Shown here in pieces: positions 1 through 12,002 of a stretch of DNA of 64,000 bases; the first letter of the stretch is position 1, and each line of letters opens with the position of its first letter. The notes beneath the pieces are model-generated. The model was not told where the DNA came from and searched no databases. It worked only from the letters and a program-made list of their open reading frames with translations. The stretch comes from Notospermus geniculatus (taxonomy: Eukaryota; Nemertea; Pilidiophora; Heteronemertea; Lineidae): positions 10,235 to 74,234 of the forward strand of contig NMRB01002750.1 of NCBI GenBank assembly GCA_002633025.1, read 5' to 3'. The position numbers and the translations under genes are program-made.

Positions 1-39
1 CTTCCATCGGGGAGAAGTAAAAGGAAAAGCAGTACTTAC

Positions 40-201
40 TCTATTCGAATCAGAACTCCCATCTTCGGCTCTATCTTTCTTCTTCTTGTTTCTACCGGCG
101 GATAAACAGACCACAAGAAAAAACAAGATAAACAATGAAATCCACGAAAAGAAGAACGGTCCTCTAGCACTATGGCGACCACAACATACCATACTTGTCA
201 T
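40..201 (-). CDS. First exon (signal peptide) of a probable second secreted Ig-family gene, running off the left edge
   Basis: Seen: an ATG at 201 opens 54 codons ending at a consensus donor (AGA|GTAAGT, exon end at 40) in phase 0. The peptide has a short basic start, a strongly hydrophobic core (about residues 16-34, containing SLFILFFLVVCLSAG), then a lysine-rich stretch (NKKKKDRAEDG). This is the layout of a signal peptide or signal anchor followed by a basic segment. The first-exon candidates at 12.0 and 12.8 kb on the same strand have the same layout and also end in phase 0. Inference: this is the 5' exon of a tandem paralogue of the Ig gene at 3-6 kb, with its other exons left of the window. 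No domain beyond the leader is visible, so the family assignment rests on layout, strand and phase only. A chance ORF with a good donor is the alternative. Confidence 0.5.
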
Positions 202-1526
202 CTCAATGCCTGAAGATACACAGGCAAAGGAAGAGATATTCAAAAAGAAGACTGGAGCCTTTTTTTACAATGCAGCGGGATAATAGACTCTAGGCAATCC
301 ACGAAGGGCCTGGATCTGCGCGCAAACAGAAATTCAGCTAACAGTAGACATCAAACCTTCCGAACAGACGCTGACAAAAAAGCTTTCATGATATATGAGT
401 CAAAGTTGATCTACGTTAGCATCTCCAGCCTTGTCATATAACAGAAGGATTAACTTCAAAAGAACTGTACACAAAGCTTTCATAGGATGTGACTCAGACC
501 CAAGTGTATGTACATCAAATCGCTGAACAAATGGGGTTTATATACGGAATATCTCTTAAATTGATACCCTACGAGATACGCCATGAGTTGGCGACAGTTG
601 CCCTTTCATCGTTTCAACGTTTCACGTTTCTCTCCTCACAATCGTGGATATTGCTGGTATTGAAGAAGTCGGAGCAATGGGCTACGTATCATATGCGTCT
701 ATAAATATGTACGACAGACGAGGAGTGGGGGCACGTTTCATTCCATGACTTTTTTGATTTTTTATTCTGATGAGGTTTTTGCTACAAAAATCCTCTCTCA
801 GACCTTGGCCTCTTTCTGTTAAATACTTCGATGACTATTTAGTACTCATTTCATAATGTAGTAAATCTTAAATTTTCAACAATTCCTTTTCAAAATTCGT
901 CACACTTGGTGTAAACTTAGAACAACTAAAATAAGACTTGACTTAGATTATAATATAAATTTATTTAAGATTTTAATGTACGCACCTACATGTATACACG
1001 TATACGTTTTGACTACTACAAGAAACATCAAGGAACTAGTTCTAAGAGCAAACTACGGAAAGGGAATTTCTCTTTTGGAACGTAACTGGGATTGATATAC
1101 ATGTACAGTCATGTACATCTTTTTTTTGTTTCAGCACACAATCTGGCAATTGAACTTTTAGCCAGCATTGACTTGGAGGAAATGATGCGAGTTACAATAT
1201 TTGAGGAGATTTTCCAAAATCCTTTCCGCACTTGACGTTGATTTTGGATATGCGTCGCGGGTCTTCTTCAAGAATCGAAAGTGGTGTGGTGACACACCCT
1301 TATTCCTATGATAAAGAAGCACCATGGTTCAGTTGAAATACACACAGTAGTTCACTCGTGCAAAATCAGTCACATCAATGTTAAGATCACCACCCTTTAT
1401 GTTGATATCCACTTTCATACATTACACTACACGAAGACTAAAACCATGTCGAACCACTCCCTTTTGTAAAAGAATAATTTTTCGAAAAAGCCCAACATAG
1501 CCAAAAATTGATGGGGTTTCTTGACG

Positions 1527-1803
1527 ATAATAGGGAGTTTTCGCAAATCTGACGAAAAACGAAGTACGAAATACGAAATTGGACGTCATATCCATGACGT
1601 AATGTATTTCAGGAAATGACTGGTAACATAAATATCGCCTGCTGCAAGAGCGTCTTTTAGCGTATGACGTTAGAACGACAGAGGTACGGTGTACATTAAA
1701 CTTTGACATTTAATTTCCTGAAATATATTACGTCATGGATATGACGTCCAATTTCGTATTTCGTACTTCGTTTTTCGTCAGATTTGCGAAAACTCCCTAT
1801 TAT
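1527..1803. mobile_element. Fold-back element, family with TIR AATAGGGAGTTTTCGCAAA
   Basis: The left arm (about 1527-1618) is the near-perfect reverse complement of the right arm (about 1711-1803), with a ~90-bp spacer. The outer ends read AATAGGGAGTTTTCGCAAA. The same end closes a second fold-back at 25674-25815, so this is a dispersed family. It has no coding capacity and is a non-autonomous MITE-like element. Confidence 0.8.
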
Positions 1804-1919
1804 TCCAGTTTGATAAAAGCGCCATTCTTCTACGAAGCTAAGGAACAAGGTATGGTACGGAAGAACAATGTGATTGTCACAGGATGCTTTGTGTTTCAAT
1901 TTTTCAACTGATCTTTAAA

Positions 1920-1971
1920 GTCAAAAAATAAACGACGTAAATTAGTGAAACTACGTCGTTTATTTTTCGAC
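1920..1971. repeat. Hairpin, ~20-bp arms
   Basis: GTCAAAAAATAAACGACGTA and its reverse complement (one mismatch) flank a ~12-nt loop. The two arms read TTTAT...ACGACG in opposite directions. There is no gene context to call it a terminator or RNA processing signal; most likely a small fold-back relic. Confidence 0.7.
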
Positions 1972-2347
1972 TATTAGTTAACAGGTATTGTTCACGTCAC
2001 AGAAAACAGACACACTGTACAGGAATTGGTTAAATTGAAAGAAACAATATTTTACAGTTTTGTGTAACTACCTTACTGTATATTACACTACATGTACATG
2101 TACTTATTTACAGTTGATCAACAAGTGAACACCTTTTACATCAACGACGTCAATATTTATACAACATGTAAGTTATGAATCTCATTGATATCAACTCCAA
2201 AATGGTGTTGGCTAACATCCCAATAAATGTTAATGAGATATAAACTCTCTTGCAATATATAATCGAAAAGACCTTCAATCTTGTTGAAGCCAAACTATTT
2301 TTACTGTCAGGTTGAAAGGCATAATGATATACATGCCTTGACTTTTT

Positions 2348-2401
2348 GTATTTTTCTTGACTAGTGATAATACGTATTTTTCTTGACTAGTGATAATACG
2401 T
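2348..2401. repeat. 26-bp tandem duplication (two copies)
   Basis: The unit GTATTTTTCTTGACTAG followed by TGATAATAC occurs twice back to back with no visible mismatch. It looks like a recent slippage duplication. Confidence 0.85.
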
Positions 2402-3021
2402 TTCTACTCCCTCCAGTACTGTCTACCTACAACAAATGTTATAGTTGTTGAATATGGTGGCTATAGTTGTAGCTGATACCGAGAATGGAGTATGAGAGCC
2501 TAGGCAAAGCTTTCTTAGTACATGTATACCGCAACCCCATGTAACACTGTCGTTCAACCTTTGCAGCGGATATTTTTGGAGAAAAGACAGTTATTCGATC
2601 ATCGATCTCCACATCTCGCAAACTGGAACGAGCCGGAAGACATTCGTAAAACGTATTCGCCTGAAATGAACGGGCACCAGGCCGATTCTAATTTCGTAAT
2701 CTGAAATCTCGTGCAAACCGCAACATTTCTGACCTCACCTAACAATTAATTCGACGCCCACCTCATCAATCTGCAGGCATCCATCCACGAAAATGGATGG
2801 GTGGTGCTTATCGAAACTGCATGTGGACTTGAGTTGCCAACACGCTGAGCTCGATCTTACAGTAAGTTGATACTTGTGCGCATGACGTTAGTTCAGAATC
2901 TTCGTATTCTCCGCTCCTTTCTGATACGCCCAGAATAGTCTGTCGAAGCACTTCAATAAAGCGGTACCTTTAATCTCTTTCTCATGTCTCAATCATTACC
3001 AATAATCCCTTTCGGCGCCGC

Positions 3022-6000
3022 TCAGATATCATACCCATTATAGTAAATGGAGATAAAACCGATATTGTAACTGTACTTGTTCCTAGCGACACACTTGTAA
3101 TCAAACTCATCTTCTCCAGCGTCATGTTTCGTCGCTTTGTTGAAGACCAACCTCGCTTTCGTTGTGCCTCGCTTTGGATCATAACGGACATGGAAAGTGA
3201 TGTGCTTCCGCCGTGAGACGCGGACCCAGCCCTTTTCCTTGTCCGGGTCAAAGGGACGGTGAACATTGAAGAAATTCGCATCGTCACGAGGTCCCTTGTA
3301 GAAGATGATCTCTGGCGCTGGGAACCCGGTTGCTTTGCAAGTAAAGACGACCTAAAAAGAAGGAATGATATTTTTTTAATCAGAGACAGAAATGACAAGC
3401 AAGATATCATATGAAATATTTAGCTTCCAGTTAACGTGAAAGACTATTATGTTTTTAACGGTAATCGCTTGATAAAAACCAATGACGAACATATGTTCGG
3501 TTTTCCAAGTTTATTATGTACTTAAACTTAAGTAACAACGCCACTTGGATGAATATTCTTTTAGGCATTGCCTACTGCAGCCATGTGGCTATTAGAACCA
3601 CTTAAATATATTGCAAAAAATATTCAGTTCGGAATCTGAGACCGACAATCGCAAGATGCCCATTTGCCAGATGAGAAAGTGAACGTACGAACGGATCTTT
3701 CATTTTTTGTCGTAGCGTAATATAATATGAAAGCTATTTATCATCATTTCTCTTCTGCTGTAGTGTAAGAGGATTTCACCACGTCAAAACAAAAAGATTA
3801 CTCAATAGATATGGATCTTGTGTCGATACTGAAATAACTTTGACATTGCAACGTTGAAGTATACATGGGCTGATAGTCATAAAACTGGCAAATGCTTTTA
3901 CTTCAAGCTTTGTACATGTAGTAGGCCTACATTTGCATTGGACATGCTGTGAAAATCTTAAGTAAAAGCATTTGCTAACTTTTATGAATACCAGCCCACT
4001 GCAGCCGTGCTCAAGTCTAACCTTAGTTGGCTTTTCTATGTCCACCCTGTTTGGTCTGACCACTGTAAGTTTGACTGGCAGGAAGGTCGTGACTCCAAAG
4101 GCTCGCTGAATGTTGACTTTATGGTCCTCAGCCTCACAGATGTACTGGCCATCATCATCACCGGCAGGCTTCCTGATAGGAAACCGAGCAGTGGTGAAGT
4201 TGGATCCCGAGGGATATTGGTCAGCTATCTTCATTGCGAAGGCCTCCAGGCTACCATTGACGTCCTTAATCTGGTACAAACCGATCTTTGGGTTGTCCAT
4301 ATTAGCTACCACACAACCGATGCAGTTGTCAAGTTTCCGCATGATCGGAATACGAAAGTTCGGCGCCATGCCATCTTGTTCGGTTGCACCGCTGCACGAC
4401 TGCACCATTATGTTCGGTGCTGAATCATTCAGCCGTATCTCAGTGGTCACACGGATGTGAATGCCTTCTGGGAGAACCAAATAGTAACCATAAAGACCAG
4501 CATCACTCGACCGTACGGGAGATATAGCGGCGTCACTGCTGACGATGTATTTGCTGAACTCCGGTCGACGAATGGCGTTGACGACCTTGAAGTTGTCACG
4601 TGGTGTCTGGACGATGCTGTCAGCATATTCAACCCGCTGCTTTTCTTCATCAAGTTCCAAGATTTTGTACCAACCACTCTGCTCCGTGTGCTCATCCATA
4701 AACTCGATTAACATCGATACGTTCAAGTGAAACGTATCCCCAGAATTCACGGTGTACGTCTTCTGCGGCATTTGCAGGAATCGAGGGAACGCCATTTCCT
4801 CCATCATGTTTACAAGATGGCCGTCAGTTGAACGCGGGATCGCCAGTTTCATGCCGACATCGTAACAAGGATGTAATATCCTGATTTTCAGGATGTAGAC
4901 ATCAAAAGGGTGTAGGTTGTACTCCCGTTTATTGGAAACGGTCAGCTTGGTTGTGTACGTGCCACGGCCTCTGGTATTGGTGACTTTATGAAGGCTGTCA
5001 TCTGGAAGGAAACAAAAAAAAACATTTTGATTTCTTGAAATACAATGTAGTTGCAAGTGAAGTTGGAACTTCGTCCAAAGGTGCGACGGTCTCATGTTGC
5101 AAAGTGAGAGAGACCGTCAGAGGTCGACGATGATCGACGTGGATGACAAGTCATTTCGTCCCTAATTAGAGATTTTACTATCTCAAACGAAGTAACGGCA
5201 GGAATCACGAACTCGATTTCGGGCTCTCTTACAAATACATTGCCAGCGTGCATTCAGGGTTCAATTAATAAGTTAATGAGAAACCAAAGATCTGCCGCAT
5301 CATCGAGCGATGCCAGGCGATCCAGGGATTGATAGATAAAGCACGATTCGCCGGCAATTATATGATGGGGCAAATTTGATGAGGTTTCCGTAATGGAAGT
5401 AGCGGATGTTGAATTACATTTACGGCGCGTTCGGTTTTCATACTGCGTGTGTTGGGCATTGCGGTGGTTAAAGCTATACAGCAAGAGATAGAGACAGTTA
5501 CATCGGGACTATTGATGGATCGGGATAAGTACATTGTATTTTCCGAGACCAACGCATGACAATAATTCGATATTGAGGAGGAGGAATCTCGAGTGGAAAG
5601 AAAACAGTGGTGTGTTCACATGTATCTGACCTCGGCGAGTCTTGAGATGACACGTTCGAAACGAAGTCAGCAGTCATTGGATTTCGTCTTTTTTAGACTG
5701 ACACACGACCAACTTGTTCATGGTTACAAGGACAAGGCAGATGCAGAATGTACATGTACTGTATTGTGCTACAAGGTGACTTCAAATGAACGTGGCAAGG
5801 TCAACTTATCACCATCTAAGTCTAAAATTGGTGACCACGTTGTCGTTCAACGTGATATCGAATGCTGGATTCCGCTTGCTTCGTATACGCTTCGACACCG
5901 GCGAGAAGGTTGGGACCTCAGAGGTCGTTGGTTGCCTGTTTTCCATGCTAACATTTCCCAAGACGCTGCGGGAATTGCGTTGTGGCGTATAACACCGACC

Positions 6001-6252
6001 CCAGACAAATGAGGCAGACAACTTACTCGCTACAGGGATGTAGAAATAGTTCATCATCTGGAAGCTCTTGCTTCGAATGAGAGTGATGGTCTGTTCTTTC
6101 TGCCAACGGAACCGCAGAGGGTATTTCGATTTGAACTGGACTGTCACGGTGGCTGGCAGTGCGGGACCGAGAACTGTCATTTCCCTGATATCAAACCGTG
6201 GAAGTTGAAGTGGTTCCGGTTTAACGCATGGATTAGGCTCCTCCGCCGTGGC
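3022..6252 (-). CDS. Secreted Ig-domain protein, three 3' exons
   Basis: Three minus-strand exons join in phase: 6252-6027, 5001-3992 and 3351-3022 (stop TGA at 3024-3022). The junctions are GCGA|GTAAGT to TTCCAG|ATGAC and CTG|GTATTC to TTTAG|GTCGTC. They encode 521 residues beginning at the phase-0 acceptor. Seen: a Cys-poor N-terminal beta-rich region; an Ig-like module with the D-x-G-x-Y motif (SSDAGLYGYY); a second with GDDDGQYICEAED; and a C-terminal I-set-like domain running from FTCKATGFPAPE to DYKCVARNKYS. No membrane segment follows the last domain, so with the leader exon upstream it should be secreted. The first module lacks the usual Cys pair. I cannot match it to a named family; adhesion, receptor-decoy or immune-type roles are all open. 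Start exon: see 12762-12869. Confidence 0.75.
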
Positions 6253-6460
6253 CTGAAAGAAGAAGCCGTTGCAAATTTGAGTTTTATGATCAGACGTATT
6301 TTTCCTGGTGTTGGAAGCAAGGTACGCCAAAGCTATCGACGATATTGTTGACGAACAAGGATTATGAGTTACTCTTGCGATTTGCATTGTCGCGTTGTAT
6401 CAATAGACACTTGTCCATCAGCGGATTGTGATTGAGTTTCGTTGACGTCATGATTTAAAA

Positions 6461-6550
6461 TTCCATCTGGTTACACCCAGAAGGAAACAATCCCATCGGG
6501 TTACGCCAAGAAAGAAAGAATCCCATCAGCTTACACCCAGAAAGAAACCA
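6461..6550. repeat. 30-bp minisatellite, three units
   Basis: Three successive 30-bp units start with T(T/C)CCATC and contain GGTTACACCCAGAA or close variants (6461-6490, 6491-6520, 6521-6550), with 3-6 differences between units. The period is a multiple of three, so the antisense strand reads an apparent 10-residue peptide repeat. There are no splice or start signals to make it a gene. Confidence 0.85.
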
Positions 6551-7058
6551 CCCCGTGTTGCCAAGTGCTGAAATGATTGGATTACTGTTGAAGAAACAAC
6601 ATGCCTCGATTGAATCAGCTTGGCATTTTATAGGCGAACCTTCACAACCACCTGTGGAACCATTTAAAAAGGATTTGGAACAATCTTTGGGAACAGAACG
6701 GTAAGATTGCTTTCTCATTCTTTTTCCTTATGTACAGTGGTAACTGTCGCTGACGAATGAACTCCATTAGTTACGATGGGAATTCGTACAAAGAACGATG
6801 GTATTTTCACCGCCAGTCCTCGGCTGCTGTAAGCTAAATTCAATTTTCCTTCAAAAAAGACGCAATCAGTCAGCAACCAGCTTTCACAGTCAGAAGTCGT
6901 GCCATCTGATTGGTAAACGGATTTAGTCATTCTTTATAACAGAATGCACCAGAGGGTTCAACTTCGATATTAACCAGATGTACGTGCACAAGTAGCTACG
7001 GCGGGCTTCTGGTGACCGACTTCCTTATCTCCTTCATTCTTTAGTCAATAAGCAGATT

Positions 7059-7112
7059 CCTTCGATAGTTCAGTTGGTAGAGCGGAGATTGGGCATCCCT
7101 AAAATCCTCAGT
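7059..7112 (+). pseudogene. tRNA-Tyr-like 5' half (tRNA relic)
   Basis: CCTTCGATAGTTCAGTTGGT followed by AGAGCGGAG closely matches the acceptor-arm, D-arm and A-box portion of animal tRNA-Tyr(GUA), remembered as CCTTCGATAGCTCAGTTGGT then AGAGCGGAGGACTGTAG. After the D arm the match decays; ATCCCTAAAATCC only loosely recalls the tRNA-Tyr anticodon 3' side. No T-loop GGTTCGAATCC or closing CGAAGGA follows nearby. It is a truncated pseudogene or the head of a tRNA-derived SINE, not a functional tRNA. Confidence 0.6.
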
Positions 7113-8937
7113 TTTTCTTTAAAACATATACACCAGTACTCAGCGGATTACTGACATCATAGAAAAAATTACTGCCGAAGACTAGCGCATCCATGAATTC
7201 CTCTAGGGATGCGCCCTGTGTGTAACACACACCCACATCAAAGAACGACAGTGAAAAAAATATATAATAGGCAGGAAGTTTCAGAAGTCACCTGCCGGAA
7301 GACCGGATGGCTGTCGGCAGGTTGTCAGGAACATAGCGCACTTTGCCTTCGACTTTTCAGAGATAGGTTTCTGGGCTCCCGTTTGCTGGTGACTATTTTC
7401 CCCTTTGAAAGAAAATGCCATTTACCGTTATCAATCGAGCAATCTTAGGTGGTTCGTGATAGCATGCACGATATTGAGATGTGAAAATAAAATGTGATTA
7501 ACTCTGTTGTTGCAATATGTGCTTTTGGCAACCCCAATTTATCAAACAAGAGAAGAGAAATGAGCCGCGAGACTCGCATGAGATTTTCTGAGCATGAGTC
7601 AAACAACTAAAGGCTCCCAGGAGTATATTTAGTCGACAATCTCCAAGCAGACAAGGATTTCTGAGAAAATGGGAGCTGTGGTGTACGCACCACTGCTTGG
7701 AGGGTAATTTTCTACTGACAAACTACCAGAATAATAGTTTTGCTTAGAAGAGTTGCACAGGGTACTTTAGAGAATGTACATTGCTGGATCGAGAGGATGG
7801 ATTGACACAAAAACGCGAAGAAAAAACCTATCATGTCAGAGGGGCGGATGAACTCTCCAAAGCAGATCAAATAGAATCTAGTACTGACGACCGGAAGAAG
7901 TCAACTGGGCATGCGCAGGGGGTTGGGCTGGAAGTGGGTTTCCTTCCCTATATTTAATGTCAGGTGTTCGAGTCACCCATGACTAATAAGAGGGGGGAAG
8001 GGGTAAGATTGCAATTCTGCTACGCGTGAATAGGCCTACAGACTGATCAATGCCGCAATCAATTTCACTTGATGAACTTCATCGAGTACAGAGTCCACTC
8101 TCTGCAGTGATCAAAATGCATGCCGACAGTTGTTGTCGGCAGAAATGTGTACCCCTCCTTTGAGAGTGGTTTGCCGGCCTCTATATCTTACATGATAACC
8201 CAGTACTCAAATAACCCGTGAAAGCATTCCCAGTGAGCAATGTTCTGGATTATTGCCGACATTATCAGAGAGGAACCACGCCGGATTATAGATTCAATTT
8301 GAAATAAGAGAGCATCTTCACTGCCATTATGTCGGTATAGATTTCTCAAATATGAATCTCGTAGGAGAGAATGGATGGATGATTGCGGGCGTGGTGGAAA
8401 TGGGTGAAGCAACCCGAAACGTTGTTCGCAGTGCATCATCAAGGGAGATGCAGTTATAAACTTGCTACCAGATAGGGCAAATATTCTGATAACAGCGAGA
8501 GAGCTCGGGGGACTGACGAGAAGTACAGATTCAACTACTTGCTCTCACTCCGTTTGGTCAGCCTAGAGCGCCGGTAACTTCCCAGCTTCTCGCCTCAAAG
8601 AACCTGACGCTTTGCACCTTACAAATAGGCTGGTGGCAATTCTCCCCGATCCATTATCGAAGGCGAAGAACATCTTAAACAATTCATCGCCGAAACCCAT
8701 GAGACAGACTTATGGAGATGAATACTCAATGGCTCATTCGATCCCATAGTTTTGGTCTCGCTCCTCTTCACACGTTCGCGCAAGTACGTGTAAGGGTTGA
8801 CAAGAAACGAGGCAAAAACCCCTGCTGGAGAGGATGCAATGGTAGAACACAAGTGCAGAGGCTATCGTCACATCTTGCCGTGGGCGTATCGTAGATCACC
8901 TTGACGAAAACGCCAGAACAAAATTGGAAGCTGCATT

Positions 8938-9503
8938 TACCGGACACTCGGAATGCGGAATGCGGAAGCGGTGTATGCTATGCATTTTCGCATACAACAT
9001 ATCGCTTCCGCATCCCGTATACCGCATTCCGGATGTCTGGTACGCAGCGTTTAGCTGACACGCGGTAAGAGGAATGCGGATCCCCCAATTGCACACGGTA
9101 TCACTAAAGGCCCGTTTACACATGCAACTTTTCATATGCAACTTCATGCAACTTGTTGCATAAACCTGATGAGGCCAAAAAGTTTCATAAAAGTTGCATG
9201 TGTAAACGGGTCTGCAACTTGTTGCAACTCTATCACGCTGGAGGTTGCATCGATTTTTCTATGTGTAAACCGTCCCGGGTAGTTTGCAACAAGTTGCAAG
9301 TTGCTGCAACTTGCAACTTGGTGCAACCTAGTGTAAACCGCCCTTAATGCTTTTGTAAACATGGCGCCGGTTTGGTCCGTCCCTGTCTATTCACGGTGTT
9401 CTGTATGGATGAATGGAAATGGCTTGGAGCGAACAAATGTCTATTCCTTGTTCCGTTTCCGCGATCCGCATTCCGCTTTCCGCGTGTCAGGTAAACGCAG
9501 CTT
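8938..9503. mobile_element. Outer fold-back element with TIR AAGCTGCGTTTACC
   Basis: The left end (AAGCTGCATTTACCGGACAC then TCGGAATGCGGAA) pairs with the right end, whose reverse complement reads AAGCTGCGTTTACCTGACAC then GCGGAAAGCGG. A second element (9106-9346) lies inside it. It has no ORF of its own. Confidence 0.7.
9106..9346. mobile_element. Nested fold-back with TIR AAAGGCCCGTTTACAC
   Basis: AAAGGCCCGTTTACACATGC at the left mirrors GTGTAAACCGCCCTT at the right. The interior is built from many forward and reverse repeats of the word GCAACTTGTTGCA, and GTGTAAACGGG also occurs internally. This suggests growth by internal rearrangement. Confidence 0.75.
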
Positions 9504-10576
9504 TACTCGACGACTCTGACTCCCAATATTCAATAGTGAATGCATATTCGACAGAACTGGTGCGGTAACATGGTTAGCAATGAAGACGATAAAACCCTGG
9601 CTACTGTCGTGAAAGGTCATTTGATGCAACGCAGAACCATCATCGTGAGATATGGCCATGTTTGAGCACTATTGACAATCAAGAATGGCATGTGGCAGCG
9701 ATAGCGATGGAAAAACAGCCGCAGATGGAGGACTAGCCGATCTCATTTCGCTGATTCATTGGCCCATATTGCCCATCGCAGATGACAAATATCAATTCAG
9801 CTGATTTTATGGTAAATGGCAAAATCACTGCCGGTCTGATACATCGGCTACCGCGCTAATATCTTGAAACTTTTTGGACCAACGGCTAAGACTGGTGTAG
9901 AGAAATGGAGGTCATCCTACCAATTGGGATGAAGGTCGACTGGGCCGACATCCGTGACATCTACTTCACACCATCTCGGAACTGCCACTAATTTGCGAGC
10001 GACGCCGAACTGTGAGAGTCGAGAGTCTTCTCGGCAACATCGACCCTAATGATAGCTTCCACTCACCAACACTTCCATGCTTTATATAGCTCATGGTCAG
10101 AAAAAAGCATTGCAACGTTCTGAAGCCCAAAGGGAATGAACGTCGATTCCAACCATCGGCAGTTTTTGCGACGTGGGACTTGGTTGACGGCAGTGGCCAG
10201 ATGAGGTGATTGCCGACGATTCACGATGATTACAAAATGTTTGCTTCGACCAGGTTGCCGGAGATTACTGAGACGTCAATCAGCCTTTAGAAAAAAATGT
10301 TTCTGTCGTGCTTCTGGAAAGTCTGAGTGTTATAATCATTGACTCGATTTCAAAAGCGACGTCGACGGCGATTTTTGCTTCGATATTTTGAGACGTAAAG
10401 GTTTTTTCTTCGGCTTTGAATCTGTTTCTGAGAGGGTAAGATAAAATATCGCGTACGATGCTAAGAAAGTGATGTGTACATGTACAGTACGTACATTTAC
10501 GTCTCTGTCCTTGCCGCGACATTCAGGGCAGAGTCTGTCAACTGAACAGAGCACTCTCGTTTAACGAGTCACTTAC

Positions 10577-10692
10577 TGGTAACTCAATCATTCCCCTTAG
10601 GTTGACGAAGACGCATGTTTTGCAGGTATCAGGAAACCAGAAATCAATGATAATACAATCAGAATTAGTTTCAGTCCAGTGAAGATTCTCAT
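10577..10692 (-). pseudogene. Possible decayed signal-peptide exon of the Ig locus
   Basis: ATG at 10692 opens a 31-residue peptide with a textbook leader (MRIFTGLKLILIVLSLISG), but it stops at 10597 (TAA). Twenty bases downstream lies an excellent donor (CCA|GTAAGT, boundary 10577/10576) that this frame cannot reach without a shift. A different frame is open through the donor but carries no leader. A frameshifted relic of a first exon would explain both. The call is weak; the leader could be fortuitous. Confidence 0.3.
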
Positions 10693-10732
10693 TTGGTATG
10701 GCACATCTTCCAATAGCAGGGATGTCGAGTCG

Positions 10733-10795
10733 GTCCTCTTCATACGCTCCACGCAGAGCGTCAGGGAGTGAGACCATGCCCTGCTATGGGAGGGT
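10733..10795. mobile_element. Degenerate end of the CATCCTCCC TIR family
   Basis: The stretch GTCCTCTTCATACGCTCC ... GAGACCATGCCCTGCTATGG then GAGGGTGG matches, with decay, the long TIR of the elements at 24739-25185 and 33151-33402 (CCTCTTCATAC, then GAGACCAAAGCCCTGC, then GGGAGGATG). Only one end is recognisable. Confidence 0.55.
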
Positions 10796-12002
10796 GGTGT
10801 GGCGAGTCACTGATAAGTTGAGTAGGCCGAAGGAACCAATCGCCTGATCGATAGGTCACAAATTGTGACCACATATCACCATTTCAGGGAAGTCATACAT
10901 TTAGCTGACATTTCAGCGTCTAAATAGATAAAAACTGAAAAGGACGTTGGGAAAATACGAAATTTTCGCCACCCTCTTCCTTTCCCTGCAGAGTGAAGTA
11001 AGACGTGTGAGGTACCTTCGCAGTACTGTCATGCAGCTCATTGACACCACCTGTCCAAGGGTAATTTCTCATCCCATAATGACCATCGCAGCGCTCAAGC
11101 CCAATTGACTAACCGCCCGAAGCAATCACCAGTCAACCTGAAGATCCCAGATCACGTTTTCGTGCTTACTTGCGGTGAAAACTGATCAGAGTAATGGTTA
11201 GTCGGAGCCACAACAATTAGTCGCCTGACGTATCATGAGGTGTTCAAACCGCTAAAGGGATACTCTAGACCATCATAAGGACAAGCCATACAGGTGAACT
11301 TATCATGAAGTAATTAAGGGTTGGCGTTTCTTAATCATCGGTCTCCAAGGCAAATCACGCATTGCCAATCACCACGCAGAGCTGCAAGATGCGATTGCAG
11401 GCTGCAGGTCCAAAACATTATTACCAACACTTTTTTCATGGCTAATGGCGGTAACGTTCTTATTTCCTGTACATAACACAGAAATGAGATGAAAGACATG
11501 AAGTACGAGCAGTCTAATGTACTTTCTAGTCTGTGGACATCCTGGGAAATAAAAAGCTACAGTTTCGTGGTGTGGATGTAAGGGGATGTAAGGTGGTATA
11601 TTGTTTGCATTAAAGGATCCAGACATTTACACTCGGAGTAACATACACCTTGCATCTCTCGCTGACAACTTTTTTGAAATCGACTTTCCCTTCAAAAAAT
11701 ATTCACGATGGACTTTAAGATTACCCTCATCCGTTGCTACAAGTACTGAATCAAACAACTTTTGATTTAAGTTCGTTAACATTAGGTTCAATGCACTGTC
11801 TATTAGTTTGATTAGAAGTGATCGTTGCATAAAAGAAAAGGGGACATTTTAGGTACATTTCATAAACAAAAACAAGAATACAACGACTTGATTGGTTGAA
11901 CACATCACATGACCACTCGACACTGCGCCGCGCAACAACACTTTAAACGTCGACTTTTGGATGAAAATGCTGGAAAAGCAATAAAAAATAAATTTGCCTT
12001 AC

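Larger units (their letters stand above)
202..3021. other. Non-coding tract between the two Ig-family genes
   Basis: No ORF here has splice signals plus a recognisable domain. It is AT-rich, with a long fold-back element (1527-1803), a hairpin (1920-1971), a 26-bp tandem duplication (2348-2401) and scattered ACATGTAC words. It probably holds the 3' flank of the Ig gene (stop at 3022-3024) and the promoter of the left-edge exon; no specific promoter element could be assigned. Confidence 0.6.
6253..12002. other. Large intron or intergenic tract of the Ig locus
   Basis: No ORF with domain-level support is seen. Contents: a 30-bp minisatellite (6461-6550), a tRNA-Tyr-like 5' half (7059-7112), nested fold-backs (8938-9503), a degenerate leader-like exon (10577-10692), a degenerate CATCCTCCC-family MITE end (about 10733-10795) and the start of the 760-bp tandem duplication. 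If the leader exons at 12.0/12.8 kb belong to the Ig gene, this is its first intron. Confidence 0.5.

Noticed and set aside
2982-3410. 142-residue Ser/Arg-rich frame on the minus strand
   Set aside because: Shadow frame over the last Ig exon; the adjacent frame carries clear Ig motifs and correct splice junctions.
4007-4711. Plus-strand ORFs of 82-138 residues
   Set aside because: Antisense shadows of the large Ig exon.
7059-7112. Functional tRNA-Tyr gene
   Set aside because: No anticodon stem pairing, T arm or 3' acceptor strand could be found within several hundred bases.
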